Below, one piece after another: positions 9,087 through 17,105 of a stretch of 35,522 nucleotides of DNA (the first letter of the stretch is position 1; every line of letters begins with the position of its first letter). This DNA comes from Gammaproteobacteria bacterium. GTDB lineage: Bacteria > Pseudomonadota > Gammaproteobacteria > SZUA-229. The notes under the pieces were generated by a model, which worked only from the letters and a program-made list of their open reading frames with translations, did not search any database and was not told where the DNA came from. Where the stretch lies: assembly GCA_022340645.1 (NCBI GenBank), contig JAJDNP010000132.1:1-35522 (forward strand). Reading direction: 5' to 3'. A program made the translations under genes and the position numbers.

Positions 9087-10032
9087 CGAATAGTTTTTCA
9101 GGTTCAACCAATGGGCTTGATAATGCTTATCTTAATTAAAGTCTATCGTTTTATGTGTGGTTTTAAGGAACAGTGCTGTAATTCGCATAATACGTGGTTT
9201 TTCAATGTCACAAGGAAAGCATCGATTTGCAATCTGCATCTCACCGCAAGGGAATAAATGGTATATCTGGAAACCCGGACCATCGGATAATGGTCCGATG
9301 ATCCACGCATAAAGTCTTCGAAAGGGATTGATTTCAAAGGAGAAAAATGGCTCCCCGACCCGGGCTCGAACCAGGGGCAAACGGATTAATCGTCCAGCTA
9401 ACTCTCTGATTCAATTGGGGTAACTTGAAGAATTTTATGTGGATTTATAATTCAAACTCTCCACACCATTCGAAACCCGAACCTATCCCGAAATTATTGT
9501 ATGATTGATTGGTAAAATTGTACCCGAAGTTATGGCTTCTGTGTAGCCGAAAGCCGGCCCTGGCAAGGAATCATGGCAAACCGAACTATGGCCCGAACCC
9601 GAACCGGTTCCGCAATCGGGAGGGGGGAGTTGCAGCCTGGCGGGAGTCGCCCAGATTCGCCGTCTCCGCGTGCGGAGGGGGCGGCCATGGGTGCGCAATG
9701 CCCGGGGAGAAATTTATCGGAGGCTGACGCTCTGGTGGTCTCTGGATCAGACCGGGTGAAGGCGATATGCCTGATTTTGTAGTGCTGGTGTCACAGTGGG
9801 TGTAATTTGCCAGAACCGGCCCGTCGTGGTTTTACTGCAACAGTCTGAGCAATAGCAGGAAAGGACACACAGTGATTTAGGTTACCTTACGTTGTCAACC
9901 GAAGGCCGTTCGGATAGTGTTATTTTGCGTGAGCCGGGCCGACTCAATTTACTAAAATTGATAATTGGATAAGTTTTATATAGTCTCCTATGGCTATTCC
10001 TGGCAATCGAACTAGTAAAAAATGGAACGAAA
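9087..10032. other. Long gene-poor gap holding a tRNA remnant and a GC-rich patch
   Basis: Nothing here supports a protein gene. It contains, in order: a perfect 8-bp hairpin (9276-9283 with 9290-9297) without a T tract, the degenerate tRNA-Asn copy (9348-9420), and a markedly GC-rich, purine-rich patch at about 9570-9730. The patch has short overlapping ORFs in three frames without recognisable motifs. AT-rich sequence before the antiporter gene follows. The mixed composition suggests the edge of acquired DNA or eroded genes. Confidence 0.55.
9348..9420 (-). pseudogene. Degenerate tRNA-Asn copy / possible attachment-site repeat
   Basis: Read on the minus strand, the last 42 bases (9389-9348) match the 3' half of the intact tRNA-Asn at 15432-15507 at 40 of 42 positions: anticodon-stem 3' side, T arm, acceptor 3' strand and CCA. 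The 5' half is unlike it: the D arm is eroded, position 33 is not T and the acceptor stem no longer pairs fully. The total is 73 bases against 76. It is not a working tRNA. Same orientation as the intact gene and preservation of only the 3' half fit an integrase attachment-site duplication. A decayed tandem tRNA copy is the alternative. Confidence 0.75.
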
Positions 10033-11259
10033 ATGGAAACGCATGATTTTTTTCTAACCTTACTGATCATCCTGCTGACGGCACGTGTATTTGCTGAGTT
10101 GATAACACGGATGCAGGCGCCCTCAGTAATTGGTGAGCTATTAGCAGGAATAGTACTGGGCCCAAGCTTGTTGGGCTGGATAGAGCCATTCGAAGCCATC
10201 AAGCTGATGGCAGAAATTGGCATTATCCTGCTGCTGTTCGAAGTTGGTTTGGAGACTGATGTTAAACGACTGGTGCGTACTGGCATCAAATCCCTTGTGG
10301 TTGCCATGATTGGTTTTGTGTTACCACTGGTCTTTGGATTCTCACTAGGCTACTGGGTATTCAATCAGACACTGCTGGTGGCATTGTTTATTGGTGGCAC
10401 ACTTACCGCCACCAGCATCGGTATCACCGTGAGAGTACTGTCTGACCTCAAACGTCAACAGGCACCAGAAGGGCAGATTGTCCTGGGTGCCGCCGTACTG
10501 GATGATGTGATGGGCGTGGTGTTGCTGGCGCTACTCTATGAGTTTTCTATCGGCGGCGGGGTAAGTCTGCTCAATACAGGCAAGGTGCTGGTTTTCGTGG
10601 CGGCATTTTTCGTGCTCGCACCCGTGGCCGCGAAGCTGATCTCCCTGGTTATCAGACGCTTCGATGCGGTCAGCGAAATCCCCGGTTTAATCCCTACTAG
10701 CATTGTATCCCTGGTACTTTTCTTTGCCTGGCTAGCTCATGCGCTAGGTGCCCCGGAATTACTTGGCGGGTTTGCCGCAGGATTAGCCTTGTCCAGGCGT
10801 TTTTTTATGCCCCTTGGCATTGCTCTGCATAACGATGAGCAGTTTGCGCATCGCATTGAAGACCAGATGAAACCCATTGTGCATTTATTTACACCGATAT
10901 TTTTTGTATTTGTCGGGCTTTCTCTCAACCTGCGAGAGATTGACTGGAGCTCATCATTCATCTGGATCTTCTCATTGTCACTATTACTGGCATCTGTTGC
11001 AGGTAAACTTATAGGGGCATTTCTTATCAAAGAATTATGGCCTACACGCTGGGTAATTGGATTGGCAATGATACCTCGGGGCGAGGTCGGCCTGATTTTT
11101 GCTGAATTAGGGAGAGTAAGTGGAATCTTCAATAATGAAATCTATGCGGGCATGGTGATTGTCATTGCGTTAACTACATTGTTACCACCTTTTATTATGA
11201 AGTGGTTCTATGGGCACTACGCAAATCGCCTGCCAGCAACAACGCAGGAGCAAAGTTAA
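10033..11259 (+). CDS. Cation:proton antiporter, CPA2 (KefB/NapA-like) family
   Basis: A 408-residue inner-membrane protein with roughly 12 hydrophobic segments throughout. Family marks are ARVFAELITRMQAPSVIGE near the N-terminus, the LLLFEVGLETD segment (about 67-78), ATSIGITVRVLSDL, the ion-site motif AVLDDVMGVVLLALL, FVFVGLSLN and PRGEVGLIFAELG. It exchanges Na+ or K+ for H+; the ion cannot be decided. There is no C-terminal RCK/TrkA-N regulatory domain as in KefB/KefC, so it is a minimal version. ATG at 10033 has GGA about 7 bases upstream. It is followed by the P-type ATPase and the Usp gene on the same strand, probably as one operon. Confidence 0.92.
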   Translation: METHDFFLTLLIILLTARVFAELITRMQAPSVIGELLAGIVLGPSLLGWIEPFEAIKLMAEIGIILLLFEVGLETDVKRLVRTGIKSLVVAMIGFVLPLVFGFSLGYWVFNQTLLVALFIGGTLTATSIGITVRVLSDLKRQQAPEGQIVLGAAVLDDVMGVVLLALLYEFSIGGGVSLLNTGKVLVFVAAFFVLAPVAAKLISLVIRRFDAVSEIPGLIPTSIVSLVLFFAWLAHALGAPELLGGFAAGLALSRRFFMPLGIALHNDEQFAHRIEDQMKPIVHLFTPIFFVFVGLSLNLREIDWSSSFIWIFSLSLLLASVAGKLIGAFLIKELWPTRWVIGLAMIPRGEVGLIFAELGRVSGIFNNEIYAGMVIVIALTTLLPPFIMKWFYGHYANRLPATTQEQS

Positions 11260-11340
11260 AGGGGCCGGGGTTGAAATACTATTAAGTTATATTTGATATG
11301 GGCAAGACTAAGTATCGAAGTTGAAGAACTGGACGCTTAT

Positions 11341-14139
11341 ATGAAGAATGAATATAAAAAGGATCCATTTGGTGAGCCTGGTCATGAGCTGGCAAATAAG
11401 TCAGATAAAGCATTTAGAGAGCAGCGTGATCCAACAGATGAACGATCCTCGGCATCCAGTAGTTGGCATACTGAAAGTACAGAAAAAATATTCGAGACTT
11501 TCGACACAAATTCGAGCGGGCTATCGAAAGAAGAGGCCGCTAACAGATTAGTCAAATACGGGCCAAACCAGCTTCCCGATACTATAACACGTGGACCATT
11601 AGTGCGGTTTTTCTATCAGTTCCACAATTTGCTGATCTATGTGTTAATTGCTGCCAGCGCTGTTACAGCTATGCTGGGACACTGGATTGATGCCAGCGTG
11701 ATCATGGGTGTGGTATTTATCAATGCAGTCATCGGATTCGTGCAGGAAGGTAAGGCGGAGAATGCCCTGAAAGCGATACGGCAAATGCTCTCTCCAAACG
11801 CCATGGTGCTACGTAATGGAAAACAAATAACCATCCCGGCCAAAGAGTTGGTGCCTGGTGATGTCGTCTTGTTGCAATCAGGCGACAAAGTACCTGCAGA
11901 CCTCAGGTTGTTTCGTGTTAAGGGGCTTCAAATTCAGGAGTCAGTGCTGACAGGTGAGTCGATAGCTGTAGAAAAGGCCACTGATACTGTTGCACAGGAA
12001 GCCATGATCGGTGACCGACGTTGCCTTGCTTATTCGGGTACCCTGGTGACCCATGGCCAGGGAACGGGTGTTGTTATTGCGACCGGCGCACAAACCGAGA
12101 TTGGTAACATTAGCTCACTGGTGGCGGATGTTGAACCATTAACAACGCCGCTGTTACGTCAAATGGCCCAGTTTGGTCGCTGGCTTACGCTGGCTATTTT
12201 AGCTATTGCCATCATCACCTTTATTTTTGGTTCATTTGTCCGGGATTATGTCATTGCTGAAATGTTTCTTGCCGCTGTAAGCCTGGCAGTGGCAGCGATT
12301 CCGGAAGGGTTACCGGCCATCATGACCATCACCCTGGCGATAGGTGTACAGCGTATGGCACGGAGAAATGCCATTATCCGTAGACTACCTGCTGTAGAAA
12401 CACTGGGGGCCGTAAATGTTATCTGTTCGGATAAAACCGGTACCCTGACACGCAATGAAATGACAGTACGGATGATTGCAACCACCAGCAGTCTATTTGA
12501 GCTTGCTGGTACCGGCTATGATCCCCATGGATCGATAACCCTGTCGGACATGAATGTACACGCTGAGGACAGGCCGCTGCTGTTAGAAGCTGTCAGGGCT
12601 GCGGTGCTATGCAATGATGCGGTACTGGAATATAAAGATTCTGAATGGCTTGTTCATGGTGACCCGATGGAAGGGGCTTTGTTAGTGTCAGGATTGAAAG
12701 CTGGATTAGAAATTGAAGTAGAAACCAGGCAATATCCCCGCACAGATCTTATCCCGTTTGAATCAGAGCATCGCTTTATGGCGACACTTCACCATAGTCA
12801 CACGGGTGATGCCTTTATTTATCTCAAAGGCGCGCCTGAACGATTACTGGAGATGTGCTCTCATCAGAGAACGGTTCATGGTGATCAACCAATAGATAGA
12901 GATTACTGGCTAAGCCGTATTGAAACAATGGCACAGCAAGGCCAGCGAGTATTGGCCATAGCCGTCAAGCCGGTAAGCTATGAACAGATGGAGCTAAAGT
13001 TTAGCGATGTGGAGAATGGGTTAATTGTGCTGGGCATGTTTGGCTTCATTGACCCACCTCGTGAGGAAGCTATAGAGGCTATAAATACATGTGCTGAGGC
13101 AGGTATTCGGGTAAAAATGATCACCGGAGATCATGCGGCCACAGCGTGCGCCATCGCTCAACAACTCAAGCTTGTTAATGCCGATGATGTAATCACCGGA
13201 CAGGAACTGGACTTTATGAGTGAGGATGAGTTAAGGCAACGCGTAGAGGATGTTGACGTGTATGCGCGTGTCAACCCTGAACATAAATTGCTTTTAGTAC
13301 GACTGATGCAGGAACTGGGTTTTATCGTCGCCATGACCGGGGACGGTGTCAATGATGCTCCGGCACTGAAACGTGCTGATGTGGGTACGGCCATGGGTCA
13401 CAATGGTACAGAAGCCGCCAAAGAGGCCGCTGAAATGGTACTGGCTGACGATAATTTTGCTTCAATTGCTCATGCTGTAGAAGAAGGACGCACGGTTTAT
13501 GACAATCTCAAAAAAGCAATTCTTTTTATTCTGCCAACTAATGGCGGAGAAGCATTAATTATTCTGGCAGCTATATTATTTGGTTATCATCAGCTACCGT
13601 TAACCCCGGTACAAATTCTCTGGGTAAATATGGTCACGGCTGTCACCCTGGCGTTGTCACTGGCGTTTGAGCCACCAGAACAGAATGTCATGCAGCGTCC
13701 ACCACGCGATGCGCATGAAGCGATGCTCACACCCCATTTAATCTGGCGTATTGCCTTTGTCTCCGTTATTTTGATGAGTGGAACATTTGGTTTATTTATC
13801 TGGGAAGTGCAACGAGGAATGAGTATTGAGCATGCACGCACGGTAGCGGTGAACACTTTGGTCGTATATGAGATATTTTATCTATTTAATTCTCGTTATA
13901 TTAAAGGCTCTATATTTAATTGGGCAGGGTTAACGGGCAACCGTTATGTGCTTATCGCGATTACCGTACTTATCATCTTGCAGTTAAGCTTTACTTACCT
14001 TGGGCCAATGCAGTCTTTATTTGGTACAACAGCCCTCAACTTCAGTATATGGCTTCGCATATTAATCGTTGCTTCATCAGTTTTATTGCTGGTGGAGATG
14101 GAGAAGTATTTTGTACGGCACATGGACCGCGCAAAATAA
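11341..14139 (+). CDS. Cation-transporting P-type ATPase (type II, SERCA/PMR1-like)
   Basis: A 932-residue ion-pumping ATPase of the inner membrane. In order: hydrophilic N-terminal tail (about 1-40), cation-ATPase N domain (WHTEST...[11 protein letters not shown]), actuator domain with TGES (204-207), M4 with PEGLP (321-325), phosphorylated Asp364 in DKTGTLT, the nucleotide-binding domain, the hinge GDGVNDAP (667-674) and six C-terminal membrane segments (M5-M10). M4 keeps the Glu of the Ca2+ site. M6 reads [16 protein letters not shown] and lacks the Asp of the usual TDG.PA motif, so the ion should not be assumed to be Ca2+. The frame is open to a TTG at 11293, but ATG 11341 is preferred, with GGA 7 bases upstream. 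It lies between the antiporter and Usp genes. Confidence 0.93.
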   Translation: MKNEYKKDPFGEPGHELANKSDKAFREQRDPTDERSSASSSWHTESTEKIFETFDTNSSGLSKEEAANRLVKYGPNQLPDTITRGPLVRFFYQFHNLLIYVLIAASAVTAMLGHWIDASVIMGVVFINAVIGFVQEGKAENALKAIRQMLSPNAMVLRNGKQITIPAKELVPGDVVLLQSGDKVPADLRLFRVKGLQIQESVLTGESIAVEKATDTVAQEAMIGDRRCLAYSGTLVTHGQGTGVVIATGAQTEIGNISSLVADVEPLTTPLLRQMAQFGRWLTLAILAIAIITFIFGSFVRDYVIAEMFLAAVSLAVAAIPEGLPAIMTITLAIGVQRMARRNAIIRRLPAVETLGAVNVICSDKTGTLTRNEMTVRMIATTSSLFELAGTGYDPHGSITLSDMNVHAEDRPLLLEAVRAAVLCNDAVLEYKDSEWLVHGDPMEGALLVSGLKAGLEIEVETRQYPRTDLIPFESEHRFMATLHHSHTGDAFIYLKGAPERLLEMCSHQRTVHGDQPIDRDYWLSRIETMAQQGQRVLAIAVKPVSYEQMELKFSDVENGLIVLGMFGFIDPPREEAIEAINTCAEAGIRVKMITGDHAATACAIAQQLKLVNADDVITGQELDFMSEDELRQRVEDVDVYARVNPEHKLLLVRLMQELGFIVAMTGDGVNDAPALKRADVGTAMGHNGTEAAKEAAEMVLADDNFASIAHAVEEGRTVYDNLKKAILFILPTNGGEALIILAAILFGYHQLPLTPVQILWVNMVTAVTLALSLAFEPPEQNVMQRPPRDAHEAMLTPHLIWRIAFVSVILMSGTFGLFIWEVQRGMSIEHARTVAVNTLVVYEIFYLFNSRYIKGSIFNWAGLTGNRYVLIAITVLIILQLSFTYLGPMQSLFGTTALNFSIWLRILIVASSVLLLVEMEKYFVRHMDRAK

Positions 14140-14209
14140 TAAGGAATGACGCTCTCTGTTAGCTTAAAATAAAACCAAGGGTGATTTATTCTGAATAGAG
14201 GATAATGTT

Positions 14210-15190
14210 ATGCAGCGGTTTAAAAATATTCTTTGTGTTGTTAACACTGACATGCAAAATAATGTAGCAGTTGAGCACGCGGTCAAATTAGCAGAAAAGA
14301 ATCAGGTTGGTCTTACTGTTGTAGAGGTGATCGATAAAATAGTCCCTAACACAACACTATACGAACGCATCATGTCACCTGTAGACCTGCAAGCAGAGAT
14401 GATTTCTGAGCATCAAAACAGATTACAAGAGTTAATTTCTCCCTGGGAAAAAAATATCGAAATAAAGACCAGGGTGCTTACCGGAATATTATTTTTAGAA
14501 GTTATTCATGAGGTTCTTCGCAATGGACATGACCTGTTGTTCAAGACGGCTGACAGTGGCGTATTGCTGAACCGGGTATTTGGTAGTGATGATATGCACT
14601 TGTTGCGTAAATGCCCATGCCCTGTATGGTTAGTCAAGCCAGAGTCACCAAAAACCTATCAGATGATATTGGCTGCAGTGGACGTCAATGATGACTACCC
14701 GTCAGAAGAGCTAAACACGAGACATTCGCTCAACCATCAGATTCTCGAGATAGCAAGTTCTTTGGCGCTATCAGAATGCGCCAATTTACATATCGTTCAT
14801 GCGTGGCGAGCTATAGGTGAAGGAACGATGAGAGGTGCTTTCATGGCAAGGCCGGAGGAAGAGGTCGCTTCTTATATTGAAGAGGTAAAGCAACAGCACG
14901 TTCAAAATATGAAAGAATTAATGAGTGAGACAATTGATAAGTTGGGACAAGAGGCTCAGGATTATATCAAGCCGAAAAAAAACCTGATTAAAGGCGACCC
15001 ACGCAAAATTATCCCGGCATTTGCAGAAGAAATTAAAGCGGACCTCATCGTCATGGGAACGGTAGCTCGTACAGGCCTTTCTGGGTTTTTCATGGGTAAT
15101 ACGGCAGAAACTATTCTTAACCAAATTAACTGTTCAGTGCTAGCGATTAAACCACCGGGATTTGTAACACCAGTTACTTTGGATGACTAG
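14210..15190 (+). CDS. UspE-like tandem universal stress protein
   Basis: A 326-residue protein with two Usp domains (about 1-145 and 152-315). Length and several blocks match E. coli UspE (316), including HLLRKCPCPVWLVKPE closing domain 1 and LIVMGTVARTGLSGFFMGNT in domain 2. The second domain has the G-x2-G-x9-G(S/T)-like ATP-binding pattern (GTVARTG...GNTAE); the first is more degenerate. ATG at 14210 is preceded by AGAGG with an 8-base spacer. It is last in the antiporter/ATPase/Usp set, 70 bp after the ATPase. Usp proteins often accompany ion transporters and may regulate them by nucleotide sensing; that is inference here. I do not claim orthology to uspE, since the context differs. Confidence 0.9.
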   Translation: MQRFKNILCVVNTDMQNNVAVEHAVKLAEKNQVGLTVVEVIDKIVPNTTLYERIMSPVDLQAEMISEHQNRLQELISPWEKNIEIKTRVLTGILFLEVIHEVLRNGHDLLFKTADSGVLLNRVFGSDDMHLLRKCPCPVWLVKPESPKTYQMILAAVDVNDDYPSEELNTRHSLNHQILEIASSLALSECANLHIVHAWRAIGEGTMRGAFMARPEEEVASYIEEVKQQHVQNMKELMSETIDKLGQEAQDYIKPKKNLIKGDPRKIIPAFAEEIKADLIVMGTVARTGLSGFFMGNTAETILNQINCSVLAIKPPGFVTPVTLDD

Positions 15191-15193
15191 GTT

Positions 15194-15351
15194 GTTAATT
15201 TGCACTGAAAAATGAGCCAAAAACAGCCAATATTTGCATTTATTATTGACCCATAAAATGACGCTTGGTGGTATGAGCATATTAATCATTTTCCATATCA
15301 GCATGGGTCAAAGATCAGCGCAAATACCGTCAGTTTTAAGTGCAAATTAAC
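15194..15351. repeat. Long imperfect palindrome (MITE-like) after the usp gene
   Basis: Three nested pairs lie in register. TTAATTTGCACT (15195-15206) pairs with AGTGCAAATTAA (15339-15350). TATTTGC near 15230 pairs with GCAAATA near 15320. TGACCCAT near 15247 pairs with ATGGGTCA near 15303. About 48 unpaired bases are in the centre. Arms in register over some 155 bp suggest a miniature inverted-repeat element or a large structured 3' region. It starts only 3 bases after the usp stop codon and ends close to the tRNA terminator. Confidence 0.55.
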
Positions 15352-15370
15352 ACTGAAAAGCGTTCAGGCA

Positions 15371-15396
15371 CAAAAAACCCGCTAGAATGCGGGTTT
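15371..15396 (-). terminator. Terminator downstream of tRNA-Asn
   Basis: AAACCCGC (15375-15382) pairs perfectly with GCGGGTTT (15389-15396) around a 6-base loop. On the minus strand the stem runs straight into six T. It lies about 36 bases past the tRNA 3' end, a typical position for tRNA termination. Confidence 0.85.
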
Positions 15397-15431
15397 CAAG
15401 GTGTTTCGTGTAATGAAAACAGGTACTTATT

Positions 15432-15507
15432 TGGCTCCCCGACCTGGGCTCGAACCAGGGACAAACGGATTAACAGTCCGTTGCTCTACCAACTGAGCTA
15501 TCGGGGA
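15432..15507 (-). tRNA. tRNA-Asn (GTT)
   Basis: A complete 76-base tRNA with encoded CCA (15434-15432). The acceptor stem TCCCCGA/TCGGGGA is perfect. The anticodon stem-loop ACGGA-CTGTTAA-TCCGT carries anticodon GTT, and the T arm contains GGTTCGAGCC. It has its own promoter (15557-15585) and terminator (15371-15396), so it is a single-gene transcription unit. A degenerate copy of its 3' half lies 6 kb away at 9348. Confidence 0.97.
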
Positions 15508-15556
15508 ATGCTTCCAGAACTGGCTTCTTCAGGTGACGCCAAAATCGGAAGGCGGT

Positions 15557-15585
15557 ATGCTACCGATTTGGCTTGCGTCGGTCAA
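15557..15585 (-). promoter_or_regulatory. Sigma70 promoter of tRNA-Asn
   Basis: On the minus strand TTGACC (15585-15580) is separated by exactly 17 bases from TAGCAT (15562-15557), followed by the GC-rich stretch ACCGCC. The position, about 50 bases upstream of the mature tRNA 5' end, is right. A GC-rich discriminator is typical of stringently controlled stable-RNA promoters. Confidence 0.6.
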
Positions 15586-15766
15586 TACTTAATATAGCTA
15601 AAACCGGATGATTAGTAATTATTCAGCGTATTTGATGCAATAACCTGTTAATGTTTCAGGACGCGTGAATACATCCATGTAAGCTCTGTTGCAACGACCT
15701 GTTGCAGCAGCCTGATATATCAACAAGCTGTATCATCATGGTATCAGCTAATTGCAGGCATGCTCT

Positions 15767-15794
15767 GCCAGCAACGGCAAAACCTTATGCTGGC
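15767..15794. repeat. Family B repeat hairpin, copy 1
   Basis: GCCAGC (15767-15772) pairs with GCTGGC (15789-15794), enclosing AACGGCAAAACCTTAT. The same inner sequence occurs at 29582-29610 with GCCGGG/CCCGGC as the stem, so the stem changes but pairing is kept. It lies just past the 3' end of the aminotransferase gene and may help end its mRNA. Confidence 0.55.
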
Positions 15795-15828
15795 CTACAA
15801 GCTGCAAACTTGCGCGGCAATAGCTCTT

Positions 15829-17013
15829 TTATTCAATGGCCTGCCTGATCCTGGTCAGTGCTTTCTCAAGATTTTCCATGCTGGTGGCAAATGACAGTCT
15901 CAGGTATCCAGGCAAACCGAAGGCTGAGCCGGGCACCAGCGCGACGTCTGATTTCTCCAGCAGCAACTGTGCCAGCTGGACATCATCTTCGACGCCATCC
16001 ATGCGCTCGATAACAGCATGGAAAGAGGGGAAGCTGTAGAATGTACCGTCACACGGTATAACATCGACACCGTGCATTGTTGTAAGTCTTTCATAGACAT
16101 AATCATGGCGCTGCTTGAAGACATCGCACATATCCTTGAGAAAACTCTGGTCACCCTCAAGCGCCGCCTGTGCAGCATATTGTGCAATCGACGTCGGGTT
16201 GGAGGTGCTTTGTGACTGTACTTTTTTCATGCCCTTGATGATGTCTGCCGGGCCGCCGCTGTAACCAATGCGCCAGCCGGTCATCGAGTAGGCCTTGGAG
16301 ACGCCGTTTATCACCACGGTTTGCTGTTTCAGCTCGGGGCAGACATTTAAAATATTGTTAAAGCCTTCATCCGTCCATACAATATGTTCATAGATGTCAT
16401 CGGTCATTATTACCACGTCCGGGTGTTTCGCCAACACCTCGCCCAGGGCTTTAAGTTCAGCCCGGCTGTAGGCTTTACCGGAAGGATTGGAAGGACTGTT
16501 GATAATGACCAGCTTTGTTTTATCGGTAATCGCCTGTTCCAGCTGTTCCGCGGTAATTTTGAAAGCCTGCGAGATATCCGCTTCGACAATAACCGGGGTG
16601 GCATCAGCCAGCTTGACGATATCAGGGTAAGACACCCAGTAAGGCGCGGGGATAATAACTTCATCGCCTGGATTTAGTATGCTCTGGCACAAGTTATAAA
16701 CCGCCTGTTTGCCGCCAACAGATACCAGTATCTGATCGGCAGTAAAATCCAGGCCGTTTTCCCGTTTGAACTTGTTTATAATGGCCTGTTTAAGGCCGGC
16801 TGTGCCATCTACCGCCGTGTACTTGGTATAGCCCTTGTTGATTGCGTCGATGGCTGCCCGTTTGATGTAATCGGGTGTGTCAAAATCAGGTTCGCCAGCG
16901 GCCAGGCCAATGACATCACGTCCCTGCGCACGAAGCTGGTTGGCCAAAGCGGTGACGGCGAGTGTCGGAGAGGGTTTAACCTTTTGTAAACGATTTGAAA
17001 GTGAGATGTTCAA
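15829..17013 (-). CDS. Aspartate aminotransferase (class I, PLP-dependent, subgroup Ib)
   Basis: A 394-residue cytosolic transaminase that moves the amino group between aspartate and 2-oxoglutarate. Fold-type I marks are GLAAGEPDFDTPDYIK near the N-terminus, YTKYTAVDGTAGLK, the PLP contact SVGGKQAVYNL, PAPYWVSYPD, NSPSNPSGKAY, the Schiff-base lysine in INGVSKAYSMTGWRIGY (near residue 240) and the carboxylate-binding Arg in GYLRLSFA close to the C-terminus. The pattern matches the Thermus/Sinorhizobium-type (Ib) enzymes, not E. coli AspC. Some members also act on prephenate or aromatic acids, which cannot be excluded. It is divergent from uvrB, with less than 100 bp between the starts. Confidence 0.93.
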   Translation of the reverse strand: MNISLSNRLQKVKPSPTLAVTALANQLRAQGRDVIGLAAGEPDFDTPDYIKRAAIDAINKGYTKYTAVDGTAGLKQAIINKFKRENGLDFTADQILVSVGGKQAVYNLCQSILNPGDEVIIPAPYWVSYPDIVKLADATPVIVEADISQAFKITAEQLEQAITDKTKLVIINSPSNPSGKAYSRAELKALGEVLAKHPDVVIMTDDIYEHIVWTDEGFNNILNVCPELKQQTVVINGVSKAYSMTGWRIGYSGGPADIIKGMKKVQSQSTSNPTSIAQYAAQAALEGDQSFLKDMCDVFKQRHDYVYERLTTMHGVDVIPCDGTFYSFPSFHAVIERMDGVEDDVQLAQLLLEKSDVALVPGSAFGLPGYLRLSFATSMENLEKALTRIRQAIE

Positions 17014-17105
17014 TGTGATGCCCGTGAGTAAATCAGCTAATTATTATATGGTTCCTGAATTCACCCGAGTTTAATTTATTTCCCGCAGGGAATGTAGTAG
17101 TAAAA

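Larger units (their letters stand above)
15508..15828. other. Intergenic region between tRNA-Asn and the aminotransferase
   Basis: It holds the tRNA promoter (15557-15585) and a family B repeat hairpin (15767-15794), each listed separately. The inverted repeat CCAAAATCGG/CCGATTTGG (about 15539-15571) brackets the tRNA -10 box. No protein gene is supported. Confidence 0.5.

Noticed and set aside
9483-9782. Overlapping short ORFs in the GC-rich patch
   Set aside because: GC-rich DNA has few stop codons. Three frames are open at once and none shows a family motif, so no CDS was called.
15340-15597. 85-codon plus-strand ORF
   Set aside because: It runs antisense through the intact tRNA-Asn and its terminator, so it is not a gene.
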